Part shown: positions 19,673 through 31,504 of the stretch, piece after piece | How positions within the stretch are numbered: position 1 is the first letter of the stretch | Layout of the letters: each line of letters opens with the position of its first letter | DNA from: Zygnema circumcarinatum | Lineage: Eukaryota; Streptophyta; Zygnematophyceae; Zygnematales; Zygnemataceae | DNA length: 31,675 nucleotides | Direction: 5' to 3' | Assembly: GCA_037447605.1 (NCBI GenBank) | Contig: CM074820.1 | Span: 1,486,268 to 1,517,942 of the forward strand | Notes under the pieces: generated by a model | Seen by the model: only the letters and a program-made list of their open reading frames with translations | What the model was told of the DNA's origin: nothing | Database searches by the model: none | Made by a program: the position numbers and the translations under genes

Positions 19673-22425
19673 TCCTCTCTCTGTCTCATGCTCTCTCCCT
19701 CTCCCTGCTTCTGCTTCTGCTGCTGCTGCTCTCTCTCTCACCTCTTCCTCTCCCTGCTTTCTCTACCTCGCCTTGTCCTTTATTGTTTCCATATTGCACT
19801 TTCGCTTCCCTCGTCTCCTCTACATTGAGCCTCCTTCTTTCTCGCCCAATTCTCTCTCTTACACAGCATACATCTACTCCTGCCTGCCCATCGCCTATTC
19901 TTTGTCTCTCCCTCCCTCTCCCGCTCTCCCCCTCCCCCCCTATTCTCCCTCTCTCCCTGTCTCTCAAAATTTCAAGCATATACTGGTAACCCTGTCAGCA
20001 TCAGATTAGTATGGAGGGAATGAGTAGTTGATGCCATGCAGGATCCTTCGTTCGAGGGAGTCATTATGAATGCTGTCTATAAGTTACAGTAGAAGTTTTT
20101 ATGCGGCATTGATCAGTTTTGGTTGCACTTAACTGACAACTGTCGCATGGAACAGGTATCGCCAAGAGAAAGAGAGGCTTGTGAGAAGGACGGCGGCTGC
20201 GCGGCTGCCTACAAAGTGGGGCGATTTTGAAATCTACAGTTACACATCGCTAGTGGATGGAATCGAGCATGTTGCCATGGTGAAGGTGAGGCTTCTCTCA
20301 CTTAACGCTCAGGAAGTGGAGAGGGCTGAGGGAGAGAGAGTGAGAGAGAGGAATGCAAGAGGTGGGAACAGCGTTATTGCTCAAAGTGCGTAGTTCAGTC
20401 GCTACAACTCCTTCAGTACTCCTTCCTTCCTTCCTTCTTCTCCTTCTTCCACTGTACTCTTAGTCCGTCCGTCTCTCTCCCCCGTGACGTTTTCCGCCTC
20501 TTTCATCCCTGCTCTCCCTCGCTCCGCCACTGTTCCATCTATCTCTCCCATCCTTTCAACCTGGTCAAACCTCCCATTCTTTCTCACTTACACCGTTCAA
20601 TCCCAGAAGCCCCCAAACCCCACTCCCCAAAACTCTGCTAAACCGCAAATTCCCTTAAAACTCACATCCCTGATACCGTAAAATCTCTTTCCTAACTCGC
20701 TCTCTTTTTCTCCCTCTCTCCCCCCCTCTCTCTTTCCTCCTCTCCCTCTCTCAATCTCTCTCGCCCCCTCCCTCTTTCTCTCGTTCTCTTCCTCTCCCTC
20801 CCTCTCTCCCCCCCCACTCTCGCCCTCTTTCCACCTCTTTTTCTCTCTCCCTCTCCCTCTCGCTCTCCCTCCCCCCCTCCCCCTCCCTTTTTCTGTCTCT
20901 TTCTCTCCCTCTCTCCTCTTCTCTCTCCCCCCTCCCTCTCTCTCTCCCCTTCCTCTCTCTCCCCCCCGCCCCCGCCCTCTCTCTCTCTCTCCCCCCCTCT
21001 CTCTCTCCAGGGAGACATCGGCTCCGGAGAAGACGTCCTATGCCGCGTCCACTCCGAGTGTTTGACCGGCGACATTTTCGGCAGTCAGCGATGCGACTGC
21101 GGCCCTCAGCTCGAGCAGGCGATGCAGCGCATCGAGCAGGCGGGGAGGGGGGTGGTCGTGTACATGAGGGGGCACGAGGGGAGGGGGATAGGGCTCGGGT
21201 TCAAGTTGCAGGCGTACAACCTGCAGGACCAGGGTAGGGACACAGTGCAGGCCAACGAGGACCTCGGACTGCCCATCGACTCTAGGGAGTACGGGATCAG
21301 CGCACAGGTGAGGGAGGGGAAGGAAGGGGAGGAGGAGGAGGGGGGGGGAGGAGGGGGAATTTTGGGGTTCCTATGAGGGTTTTTGTTAAGACGTTGTAGG
21401 TTATAGGGTGTAGTGTGGGTAATCTTTTGGGTTACGTTCGGAAGGAGAATTTGGGTTTCGTATTAGGGTTCTGCTGGATAGTTTGAGGTTGTGAGTGTTT
21501 GATTTTTTGGGTTGTGTGTGGTTGGGACTGTTCGTAGTGGTAGTGGAATGAGGGGAGGAGTTTTGGTTAAAAGAGGATTGGATGTCGGCATTTTGTATGT
21601 CTGATTTGACAGTGGAATGGGGGTTCAAATTCTGGATAGGTTTGCAGTTTACTTTGCTTCCGAAAGAGCTACAGGACAGGCTGAAGCGAATCTTTGGGAA
21701 CGAATATGGGCATCATTCTGGAATAGGACAATCCGCGGATACATTCTGACTTTTTACTCCCTTTTTTTGGGGTCGGGCCTTCGCAGATTTTGCGCGATTT
21801 AGGAGTTCGTTCTCTGCGGCTTATGACGAATAATCCGGCCAAGTTTCAGGCTCTCACAAGTTACGGACTTGTGGTGAAAAAGAGAGTGCCAGTTATCTGC
21901 CCTATTACAATGGTAGGGCTTCCCTCTCCCTCTCATTGCCTTTGATTTGCAGCAGGAGTACTGTAGAAAGCGCTCTTAGTTTCGGGCTGATGTCCGAGTC
22001 TAAAATTATAAACTAACCCTAACCCTAGAGAATCACAACTCAGGGCCAATTAATCAATTAATTAATTGCACTCCAGCGTTGAACCCATTCCCGGCAGGAT
22101 GATTTCAATGCTAAGTTTCCTTGTGGTGGGGGAGAGATGTAAGGGGAGGGGAGGAAGAGAACGAGAGAGGCGAGGAGAGAGGGAGAATAGGAAACTACAA
22201 TCTTGAAAAGAAAGCATTTTGGAGCTCATCTGAAAGCTGGGAGAGAGAGCTTCTCGAGGAGATCTACATACACATTGTGAGCTCATGGTTTTTGTCTGCA
22301 ATGTGCAGGAAAATAAGCGCTACTTGGAAACCAAGCGTCAGAAAATGGGGCATTTGTACGCATCAGATTTGACGGCGCCTTTTGCAGCTTTAGAAGTGGA
22401 GACAAGAGAGCTGACCACTGAGTAA
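17571..22425 (+). CDS. RIBA: RIBA-type GTP cyclohydrolase II with degenerate DHBP-synthase domain
   Basis: Plastid riboflavin-pathway enzyme. Exons 17571-17719, 18111-18290, 18468-18624, 18796-19017, 19129-19264, 19438-19624, 20156-20285, 21011-21307, 21787-21912, 22309-22425: 1701 nt, 566 residues (Arabidopsis RIBA1 about 543). The C-terminal half (about 345-555) is an intact GTP cyclohydrolase [10 protein letters not shown] with Zn ligands Cys404, Cys415 and Cys417 (RCDC), [10 protein letters not shown] (440-449), DSREYG, and RLMTNNPAK. The N-terminal half has the DHBP-synthase fold ([22 protein letters not shown]), but the acidic loop normally DDEDRE-EGD reads [10 protein letters not shown] (168-177), GHTEA is GHAEA (289-293) and LCE is LCA (309-311). 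It probably makes the pyrimidine precursor from GTP but not DHBP from ribulose 5-phosphate, like Arabidopsis RIBA3. The N-terminus is Ala/Arg-rich and only weakly like a transit peptide. Confidence 0.93.
19629..19965. repeat. CT-rich tract in RIBA intron 6
   Basis: CTCTCTCT and CCCTCTCCC units, including a short CTGCTG stretch near 19715. Pyrimidine-rich on the coding strand, inside the intron 19625-20155. Confidence 0.8.
20690..21010. repeat. CT-rich tract forming the 3' part of RIBA intron 7
   Basis: About 320 bp of nearly pure pyrimidine ending at the acceptor ctctctccag before exon 8. The 5' part of the same intron (20317-20362) is GA-rich, so the intron could fold back on itself. Confidence 0.85.
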
Positions 22426-23865
22426 AAGAAGGTACTTTCTTTCCCTTAACTTCCCTCCCTCCCTCCCTCAAACCTCCCTGCCTGCCTGCCTGCCTCTCTC
22501 TTTCCCCCCCTCGTATCCCCATGATTCGTTGACTTCGTCACACTTGATGCTTAACTTTCGAAGATTCCGCCCTCTGATTTGGAACTCTGGGGGGTGCAGC
22601 TGCTGCCGACCTCGTTCTCCATTTTTTATTCAAATGGGGAGCATCCCCATATTATCTGTCGACATGCAATCAAGCTTTCCAAGGAAGGCTTCCGCTGGTT
22701 CTCTCTCTTTCTCTCTCTCGCTCTCCCTCTCTCTCTCTCTCTCCTCTCTCGCTCCCCACTCTCGCCCCTTTCTCGCCTCTCTCTCCACTCCGTCCTCTCC
22801 ACTCTCTCCTCTCTTTCCTCACTTTCCTCTCCTCGCACAAAAGTCAGCATTATTTCGAGTAGCATGAAGAGGGAGAACATTGACCTGCCTTCTCTCATTA
22901 TTCGCATAATTTCCGGGGGATGACTGCGGCGCAGGAATAGTCCCTCCCTTTTTGAAGGACTAGACTCACTAGAGGTAGGCAGGGAGAAGAGGTAGGGAGG
23001 GAGAGGGAGGGAATTGAGTAGTGGGAGATGAGAGGGACAGGGCGAGGGGAGAGGGAGGGAGTGATCTCTGGGTAACGATTTTCTTGTACATTTGTAGGTG
23101 TATATTGGGCAAATTCAGTTTGAGGATGGAGGTTTTTATTTGCAGTTCAGCTTTTTACTTAGAAATGTTCGTTATAACAATAACAAGGCAACAATCCCTT
23201 GTTTTTTTTCCCCTTATCTTTATTTGGAAAGTTGCAGTAAAAATCACGAAGAATATATTCGGGAATTTGTGTGGAAAAAGAATTGTAACCACTGCCTTTA
23301 GTTACTCATATAGTCAAGATGGCTAAATTACTAACTTGCAGCTGAAAAAGCAATTCTAAAATAAAATGTTCGCTACCTCGATTTCTAGGAGCTGGTCGAA
23401 ACATGTCAGAAACGGCTCTTGAATCTATCCACTGCTACAGCGAGCACTCGCTGGAACGTGGAAACAAAAAATGTCAAAGTTTCAAATTTACTAAATTTCA
23501 TTCATTGGCGAGAGCACGGTCTGCAAGAATAAGAACAGAATCTTTCAAAGTTAGAATTCACAAGTTGAAGGTGAAAGTTAGGTTTACGGCTAAATTTAGG
23601 GTTTTCACGAGTTAACAATTTCAGGTCGGTGAGGACCGTAGCCATTGAAGGTAACAGCAATGTACGCGGACCACCAGCAACTGAAAATCTTCATTTTCAC
23701 ATGCTGAGAGACTTTACAGAATCGGTTAAACAGAATCTGCTAAACCATTTACACAAGGACGCTTGTCTACAAAAATGGTCTCACCTGATAAAAGGAAATT
23801 TGTATAAACATATCACGAGCAATCTCTCTCCCAAAATTTCAGTTATCACAGAACTCAGAAGCCCC
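22426..23865. other. Intergenic region between convergent RIBA and coiled-coil genes
   Basis: The two 3' flanks meet here. Contains CCCTCCCT and CCTGCCTG runs at 22452-22512, a CT tract at 22695-22835, and GGGAGGGAGAGGG sequence at 22980-23070; the rest (23100-23860) is AT-rich unique DNA. No supported coding region. Confidence 0.45.
22695..22835. repeat. CT-rich microsatellite
   Basis: CTCTCTTTCTCTCTCTCGCTCTCC-type pyrimidine tract downstream of RIBA. Frames through it are Ser/Leu-rich artefacts. Confidence 0.8.
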
Positions 23866-26800
23866 TCAATCGTCCACATAGATGCCTCGATCCTTCAAAA
23901 TTCTGCGCAGAATTGCAATTTCTCCATCTTTCAAATAACTCTTCTGAACGAGAGATTCATTCTCCGCTTGAAGCGTTTCGACTCTCTCAAGAATCTCTCG
24001 CTTTTCGCTCTCCCCCTCCGTCCTCTCCCTCTGTGAAGCTTCCCGCAACTCCTTGGCTTTTCGCATCTCCTCTCTCACCTCTCCCTCCCACTTTTGCCTC
24101 CCCGCCTTCATTTCTCTCACTACCATCTCCAGCCTCTGCCTCTCTCCTTCTACACTCTCCAACTTCGCCTCACTACACTTACATGCCTTTTCTGAAACAG
24201 CCAATTCTGCCGCTAATCGAGCTTTTTCGCCTCTGAACACACCTAATTCTTGAATACAGTTATGAAGCTCCTCCTTTGTCTCCTTCCACTCTCTCTCTCT
24301 GTCTTTCAACCTCTCACCCAAAACACTGCTTTGGATCTCTTTTTCGACTAACTGTTGCTTCCATGCCTTGCTCTCCTCCTCCTTCTCAGCCATCTCCTTT
24401 TCCAAATCCGCTTTCGCCTTCTCTCTCTCCCGCAGTTTGGCTTCCAGCACACCCACCTTCCCCTCCCATACCTTCATCTCCTCTCTCACTTCTCCCACTC
24501 TCCTCCTCTCCTCCTCCCACTGCCGCGCCACTCTCTCTCTCTCTTCTACCCTCGCCTCCACCGTCTCCCCAAGCTCATCCACAACCCTTCTCATCTTCAA
24601 CACCTCCTCTTCCGCCTCTTTCAACCTCCCCTCTAACCTCTCTACCTTCCCCTCCGCCTCCAACAGTAGCCCCTCTGCCTGCTCTCTCTGCTTCTTCTCC
24701 TCCTCCCTCCCTCTCTTCAACTCCTCTACTACAGCTCTCCCTTCCTCTGTTGAAAGATCCCTACTTCTAGCATCCTCCCTCAGCCTTCCCACCTCCTTCT
24801 TTACCTTCTCTAAGAGAGTTTCAAGCTGCCCTTTTTCTGCCATTACCATCTCTAGTCTCTGCCTGAGCATCCCATTGTCTTCTACATCCTCACTCGCTGC
24901 TGCTACCTCCTCTCTCGCTCTCTCCAGCAGCTCTTCTCTCGCCTCTACCTCCTCCTTCAGCCTTTTCCTTTCTGCCTCCACCTCCTCCAGTTGCTCCGCC
25001 AACTCCCGATTCTCCCTCTCAAACCTTCCCAGCTGCAACAAAACAAAAGGGGCAGAAGAGAAAGTGTGAGTCACAAAACCCCTTTATAACAAACAGAAAC
25101 AACCCAACTCCAATCCAATTCCTCCTATGTCACCCCCCTTCCAACTCACCTCACTTATCGCCTCCTTCAACTTCTCCTCCCTCTCATACACCATCCCTCT
25201 CCCCTCCTCTCGAAACTTCCGCGCCTCCGCCTTCGCCTCTCCCGCCCTCCTCTCCGCCTCCACCCTCCTCTCTCTCTCCAGCATCTCCCTCCTCCTTGCG
25301 TCCTCTCTCTCCTGCTTCGCACGTGCCTGTCCCGCTACCTCTACCGCCACTCTCTCCCTCAGCCTCTCTCCCGCCTCTACCTCCTCCGCCAAACGGAGCT
25401 CCGCATTTTGAAGTTCGACCTGTTTGGACTCCGCCTCCATCACTGCCTGCCGCATTCGACTCTCGTAGTAGCGGGAGACTCCCTACAAAACGACAAAAAA
25501 GAGAATTAGGGTAATGGTCTAGGAGGGCTTTCAGGTATGTTAGAGGAGTTAGGGAGTAGGAAGAGGGGATGAAGGTTCGTTGATGGCATCTGAAGTATAA
25601 GCTTTAGAGAACAGAATAACAATCTGATTTTGAAGCATGTTTGAAAGGGTTGTTGGGGGAATCTTAGACGGTTGAAAAGGGGAGGGGGGAGTGAGGAGGG
25701 AGAGGGGAGAGGGGAGACGGGAGAGGGAAAGGGAGAAACGATCTTTAGAGTTCATCGAAATTGTATGGGATACTAAGAATTTGAAGGGCTTGTGGGTTCA
25801 TGTAGGGAAGCTAAACCCAGTTTTCTGTCAGCTATATAGCATGAGAAACAGTTTGTTTTCTTGCATAGACAAATTTCAAACCATTTTTTAGTTTTGAAGG
25901 AGACGGGAATGCAGCCGCAAAACGAGTGTTAGTACGAGAAATCGACGCTAAAACTGTAGGTTTGGAGGGGATGAGGGTGGTCAAAATAAAAAACAATTCG
26001 GATCCATAGGTTCCCGATTTGGTTTGGTTTTCCTTTCCATACGTACTTGTAAGATTTAGGATTTTAATTCTTCAAGATACTATATACTCCCCCCCCCCCC
26101 CCCACCCTCCCTTCCTCCCTCACCTGTGCGCCTATCTCTTGGCTCCCCAGCAACACCTCCACCTCCCGCAGATGCTCTCTAAGAGAGGCCGCCTCATATG
26201 CCGCCCTCTCCTCCTTCGCTGCGATAGCCTCTCTCTCTGTCTCTACCTCCCTCAGCCTCCTCCACAGCTCTTCTACCTTCTCATCCTCTCCCCTACTGAG
26301 CCTGCCTCTCTCCCCCCCTCTCTCCCTCCCCGTGCCGTTTCCGTTCACGTGCCTCCTCCCTCCCTCCTCACTTCCCTCCCCTGCTACTACCACTGCCCCC
26401 TCCCTCCCCCTCTCCCGCTCCCTCTCTCTCTTCTGCTCATCCAGCACTCTCTCCAGCTCCCTCCTGAGCATCTCATTCATCCGCTTCAACTCCATATCCT
26501 CCGCCACTACCTTCCCCAACTCCTCCCTCCACTCCTCATCCCTATTGGCCTTTGCCACCTCCTCTACCTCTCTCATCTTCAGAAGGAGCTCCTCCTGATC
26601 TACAGCATTCCTCACCCACCCTCTCCCCCATCTGCCAACTCCCTTTCTCCTCCCTCGCAGCTGCTTTCCTCCCTCTCTCCCTCCCTCTCTCCCGCCCCCT
26701 CCCGCTCCCTCCTCCCTCCCGTACCCTCTCCCGCTGTTCGAGAGACTCTCTCTCCCACCATTCGCTACCACAACCTCCCACCCGTCGCTCTCCTCCGACC

Positions 26801-29800
26801 CATCGGGAGAGTCCTCTGTCCCTCCCTCCCACCCCTCCTCCTTCTCCTCAAACAGCTCCGATTTGCGGCTTGTCACAAAACCCTGCTGCTCTAAAAGGTC
26901 CTGCTGCTCCCACTCCTCTAATTCTTCAAACCCTCCCACTTTGCTGCCACTACCTCCCACCTCTTTCTTCGCATGTAAACCTGCTATCACTCCCTTCAAA
27001 CTCATCTTCCTTCCCGAACTTCGCCTCCTCTCTTTCCCTCCCACTTGTCGCTCCAATCGTTCCCCCGAAAAAATCGAAATTCCCAGCTTATCCTCTGTCT
27101 CCTCCTCCTCCTCCCTCTCCCCCTCTCCTTCTCCTCTCCTTCCCTCTCCTTGCTCGTGCCAGCCTCCTCCCACACTTCCTCCCTCCACCTGTCCTACTGT
27201 GCTGCCATCTTCTACGCCGCTTCCCTCTCTCACCTCCCCTCCCCCTGCGCTCTCTCCCACAACAACCTCCAGAGCTCTCTTTCCTCTCCGCCTCCTCTCC
27301 CTCTCCTCTCTCTCGTCAAGCCTTGAGGCGCTCTCTCCCTCCCCACCCTCCGCCATGTTGGGATTGTGATGGTCCTGCAGCAGCTCCCCCTCGCCCTTAC
27401 TTGTATCCTTTAATTACTGCTCTTATTCTTGGTTTCATCGTTGTAAAGGGAACGATAGATTGTAAAATTACACAATTGTAGATTTCAGTGCCTCAAAAGA
27501 AAGGAGATTTTAAAAGACTTGACTATTCCCATCAAATTTCCTAGTTAGCAAAACCCAAAAGTGATGAACCAAATAACAACGTTTCTTATCTAAATTGTTA
27601 TAATGATTGAAATTTTGACCCACCTTTATTTCCGCATTTAGTGGGACCACCTCCCTTTCTCCCTTCAACTCCTTCTCCTCCAAAGGCCACATCCCATTTC
27701 CCTGACTCTCTCTCCCTCCCTCCCTCACTTTCTCTCTATGCTCCCTCTCCACCCTCACCCCTTCCACTCTCGCTGCTATCCCTTCTCCAAGCCCACTTTT
27801 TCTCCGCCTACCACTCCCACTCTTTGTCTCTCCGCCTCTCCTCGTCCTCTCCAAACCCCCCTCCACACTAAACTGCTTTTCCGGAATTTGAATTTTTGGC
27901 TCTGAATTCAATCCATTAATCACACTTGCACCCCCTGAATTTAATAGAATTGGCGAAACAAATGAGCTCTCTCCTGCCCCTCCCACTCCCACTGCCCACT
28001 TCCTCCTTCCTGAGGCTTTCGAATCGACAGAGCTTCCCTCCACAGATCTCTTCTGAGGTCCCTCTCCCTCCTGCTCCCTCTCCCTCTCCCTCTCTCCTTC
28101 TCCTACTTTCACTGATCCAAATCTCCACCTTGCTGCGAATCCCTCCTCTAAGCTGGCTCTCTCTCTCTCTGCCCCTCCTTCTCCCCCTCCTCTCCCATTC
28201 ACTACCTCCCCCTCCTCCCTCGCGCTCCCACTACCGTTCCCTGTGGGAGACGCCATCACACTACCTCTCCCCTCCTCCTTCACCGATCGTTGCTTTTCCA
28301 TCTTCGTTTCTCCTTTAGAAAGCCCTAAATTTCCAGAAGGAGTAAACTCTTTGCTCCCAAAAATCCTCTCTCTCGCAGGCCCTGCTGCAAAATGTTTCGG
28401 CCAAAGCTTCCCCATTAGGGTTCCGGTCTGTTCCGCGGGAAGAGGGAGAGAGAGGGAGAGAGAGGCGGAGGGTCCCAAAGTGGAATTACTCTGCAGAAAG
28501 TCGTTAAAAAAGGTTAAACGAAATTCAGAAAAAGGTGCATGAGGGTATTGCATCGTTTTATATCATGGTTTGATTGCTGGGGTTCAGAGCATGATGGCTT
28601 TTAGGGTTTGTACGACTTCTGAGGGTTTTCAAGATCAGATGAGATTAAGGATTTTGACTCCACATATTTCCAGAGTTTTTGGTTTTGCTCAAAACTACTG
28701 TTTACTTTATCCCCTAGGAGAGAGGAGAGGGAGGGAGAGAGGGAGGGAGGGAGGGAGAGAGAGAGAGAAAATCCACCTGGCCCTCCTTGTCTTCACGGGC
28801 CACAGCTCCCAAATGCACACCCAAGCCCCTGCCATGTGAAGCAATAGCCATAGAAAAAAAGAGTAAGAAGGGAAACACAAGTGAAAACTAGAACATAAAC
28901 AACAATGCAAGAATAGAAATAAGAAATAAACTAGACATTTAAACCAAGGAAAAAAAAAAAAGGGAAAACAAAGGCTATGAACAACCTCATTCATTACGCG
29001 CCCTAATCTGAAATTCCTGCCTCTTACTTCTGCCAACCCTAAAATGAAAAAAAAGCCAAAAAATACTTCGTAGAGCCAACCTATTCTTGAACTCCTTGTT
29101 TTATTTTTTTCTCCCTATTTTCTTTTTGTCTTTCTTACCTCGATCTTGAGAGGAGGAAGGAGGAGGTCCCGTCTGCATGCTGACTGGCAAGAATTTCTGC
29201 CACTCATTTAAAAAAAGTAAAAGTTTTAATGTAAACTCTTTTGGTCTGAGTTTCGCCAATACTACAATAGAACCCAAGCAACTTTTTCCTTTTCTTTTTT
29301 TCCATATTTTTCATTTCTGTTATTCTATTAAATGATGACATTGAATGGTTGATTAAAATCTCAGACAGTCAGATCGATACCTCTTTCGCAAGAGCATAAA
29401 AGAAAGAGGATAAGAAATACAGAAGCTGCGCATGAATATATTTTTTTTAGATTAAAAAACCGGAGACACCCCTCCAGAAATCCTCCCTCCATCAAGAGCT
29501 TACTTCCTTCAGGAGCCTCCGCGCCTCTCCCATTCGTCTCTCCCGCTCCCGCTCCCTGCTCTCCCGCATTTCCCGCTTTCTTCTCCCTCTCCCTCTCTCT
29601 CCCAACCCTCTGAAAGAACTTCGCCGCATTCCCCCCCGCTTTCTCATCCTCACTCTCCATAACATTCCTTACCGCACTCAGCAAATAGGTATGCGGCAGC
29701 TTCTGTGCAGCCCCCTCTCTCTCCCTCCCCCTCTCCCTCTCCCCCTCCTTCACCCTATCTCTCTCCCCACTCTCCCCCTTTCCCCTCCCCTCTCCCTCCC

Positions 29801-30350
29801 CCACTCCCCCCCCTCCTCCCCCTCCCACATAGCTCAACCTCCTCCCTATCCCTTCCGCTATCTTCCCCACTCCCTTACTCCCACTAGCACTCCCTCCCCC
29901 CACCATACTTTTCCTCAACCCCCCCTTCCCCAACACATTTTGCGGCTGCCCGGGCACTAAACCCCTGCCCTGGCTGGCCGCGGCGCTGAACCCCTCCCTC
30001 TTGGAGGGCGCGAAGTCTCGGCCCATACTGTCCCGCGCGAGGACAACCCTCTCCCCGGAGCCCTCCCCGGCGTGCCAGATGGACGGCCAGGAGGCCTCCC
30101 TGGGGAGGTCCTCGGAGGAGCCGGGGGAGGCGATGACGGGGTCGCGCCATGGCTTGGGGAGGGCGGGAGAGGGGGAGGGAGAGGGAGAGGGAGAGGGGGC
30201 GGGAGAGCGGGTGGGAGAGGCGGCTCGGCTCGGCTCTGTGGAGGAGGCCCCGCGGGGACGCCATGTGGCAGAGCGGGAGGAGGCGGAGGGGCTGGCTCCG
30301 CGCGAGGCGGAGGGGCGGGCCCTGGGAGAGGAGTTACGGGGGGCGAACAT
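23866..30350 (-). CDS. Long coiled-coil protein, unknown family
   Basis: Filament-like coiled-coil protein; function unknown. Joined exons with in-phase junctions: 28427-27624, 27374-26124, 25482-25150 and 25032-23866 (stop), giving 1184 residues. The first exon is probably 30350-29504 (282 residues, MFAPRNSSPRARPSAS then Ser/Pro-rich sequence, PKPWRD, a Gly run, and LPHTYLLSAVRNVME). Between them the model is unsettled: candidate small exons are 29196-29139 (reading KFLPVSMQTGPPPSSSQDR in one frame) and pieces near 29030-28990 and 28830-28780. The middle is low-complexity Glu/Arg/Gly. From about 26600 downward, and through the last two exons, heptads are continuous (RFERENRELAEQLEEVEAER and on), ending AENESLVQKSYLKDGEIAILRRILKDRG, which looks like a conserved tail. 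Codons are GA-saturated, so the sequence doubles as polypurine repeat. It could be two genes, with 30350-29504 separate. It converges on RIBA. Confidence 0.6.
25680..25740. repeat. GA tract in an intron of the coiled-coil gene
   Basis: GGGAGAGGGGAGAGGGGAGACGG in the intron 26123-25483. Pyrimidine-rich on the minus (coding) strand, like the other intronic tracts. Confidence 0.75.
28720..28770. repeat. GGGAGAGAGGGAGGGAGGGA tract
   Basis: GA repeat in the unresolved middle of the coiled-coil gene, pyrimidine-rich on its coding strand, so probably intronic. Confidence 0.75.
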
Positions 30351-30354
30351 CTCT

Positions 30355-30540
30355 CGCTCTCCCTCTCTCTCTCTCTCTCCTTTCTTTCGCTATCTCTATA
30401 ATGTCTCCTCTTCTTCTCTCACTTTCCCTCTTGATCCTCCCTCCTGATCTCTGCCCTCTCACTTTTTCTCACTCTCTCTCTCCCTCTCTCTTTTTCTCTC
30501 TCTCGTTCTCCCTCTCTCTCTCTCCTTCAACTCCCTAGCT
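30355..30540. repeat. CT tract upstream of the coiled-coil gene (GA on coding strand)
   Basis: CTCTCCCTCTCTCTCTCTC and similar runs begin within 10 bp of the start codon at 30350 and continue for about 185 bp. On the gene's own strand this is a polypurine leader. Confidence 0.85.
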
Positions 30541-30593
30541 ACCACCTCCTCCTCCCCCCTCTCCCATCTCCCACTCGCTTCTCCTCCTGCTGC

Positions 30594-30636
30594 CACGTGC
30601 CTCTCGGCCACGTGGCGAGCCTCCGCCTGCCACGTG
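30594..30636. promoter_or_regulatory. Triple CACGTG (G-box) cluster
   Basis: Perfect CACGTG at 30594-30599, 30609-30614 and 30631-30636, each as GCCACGTG; a fourth lies at 30837-30842. They are 244-286 bp upstream of the start of the minus-strand coiled-coil gene. Promoter role inferred. Confidence 0.5.
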
Positions 30637-30640
30637 GCTC

Positions 30641-31490
30641 TGCGTTCCGTAGCCCTAATTTCAAAAACTCCTTCCCTCCCCCTCCGCCTCTCTCGCCTCT
30701 CCGCCCCCTACTGACAGGCGCGGAAGCTCAGCCAGCTGTCCGCATAGAGCGGCTAGTTCCACAGTTTACTGTTCGACCCAACACGGAACGGTCGTCCCTG
30801 ACGGCCGTTTCTGTACGGGCACAGAGATTTTCCTGCCACGTGGCTCTATTTGGGAGGACAAGACTGGCGACGGCCATTCTGCGGGCGCCATGTGGCACCA
30901 AAAGGGTCGCACGGACACGGACGGACGGTCGCTTTCGGGCGGGCGAACCGCGCGGTCGCTTTGGGACCTCCGCCAGCGCCAGCGGACAGCGGACAGGGAA
31001 AAACGTTTTTCTATTCGCTGGGCAGACAAAAAGGTTTAGTTACAGCCAATGAATTGTAACCACGTGACATACTGATCTCTGATTCGTGGAAATTTTATTT
31101 ACGGTCAGACTTGTCAAAAAGACCGTTGAGCTGTACGACCAGCGGAACGATCATACGGACATATATTTTTGTCGGTTCTTTTCTATGTGGGAACTACAGT
31201 TCCGTATTTCTTTGCACAGGAATTGGATGAAACCCGTTCGGTGCTGGAAGTGGATAAGTTTCGTACACTACCAATGATTGATCCAGCCGGTGGAAGCTCG
31301 TACGGTCAATTCCGACAAAATGGGTGTGACGTGATGTACTGTACCAATTTAATGTACGGTACAGTTGTCGTGTAATGTACGAATATGTTGAAAATGTCGT
31401 ACAGTATGCACGGGGAGTTGTGTACGAATATATCAGAGTAGTGATGTTGGGTTGACACTGCGGCTGACTTGCTGTAGACAACGGGACGGG
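30641..31490. other. Upstream region with GTAC-rich segment
   Basis: No gene seen. 30720-31010 is GC-rich with CGGACGGTCG- and GGCCGTTTC-like pieces, a CACGTG at 30837 and a near-match GCCATGTGGC at 30888. 31130-31425 contains ten GTAC tetramers (31133, 31263, 31300, 31336, 31341, 31354, 31359, 31377, 31399, 31422). The frames at 31086-31481 overlap these repeats and are not supported. Confidence 0.45.
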
Positions 31491-31504
31491 ACAGCTGGCA
31501 GGCC

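Noticed and set aside
24276..27481. Long plus-strand Ser/Pro/Leu-rich frames (up to 309 codons)
   Set aside because: Antisense shadows of the coiled-coil exons; GA coding sequence read backwards gives Ser/Pro/Leu.
29691..30538. Plus-strand Pro- and Gly-rich frames opposite the first exon of the coiled-coil gene
   Set aside because: Low-complexity antisense of that exon; splice sites and start support the minus strand.
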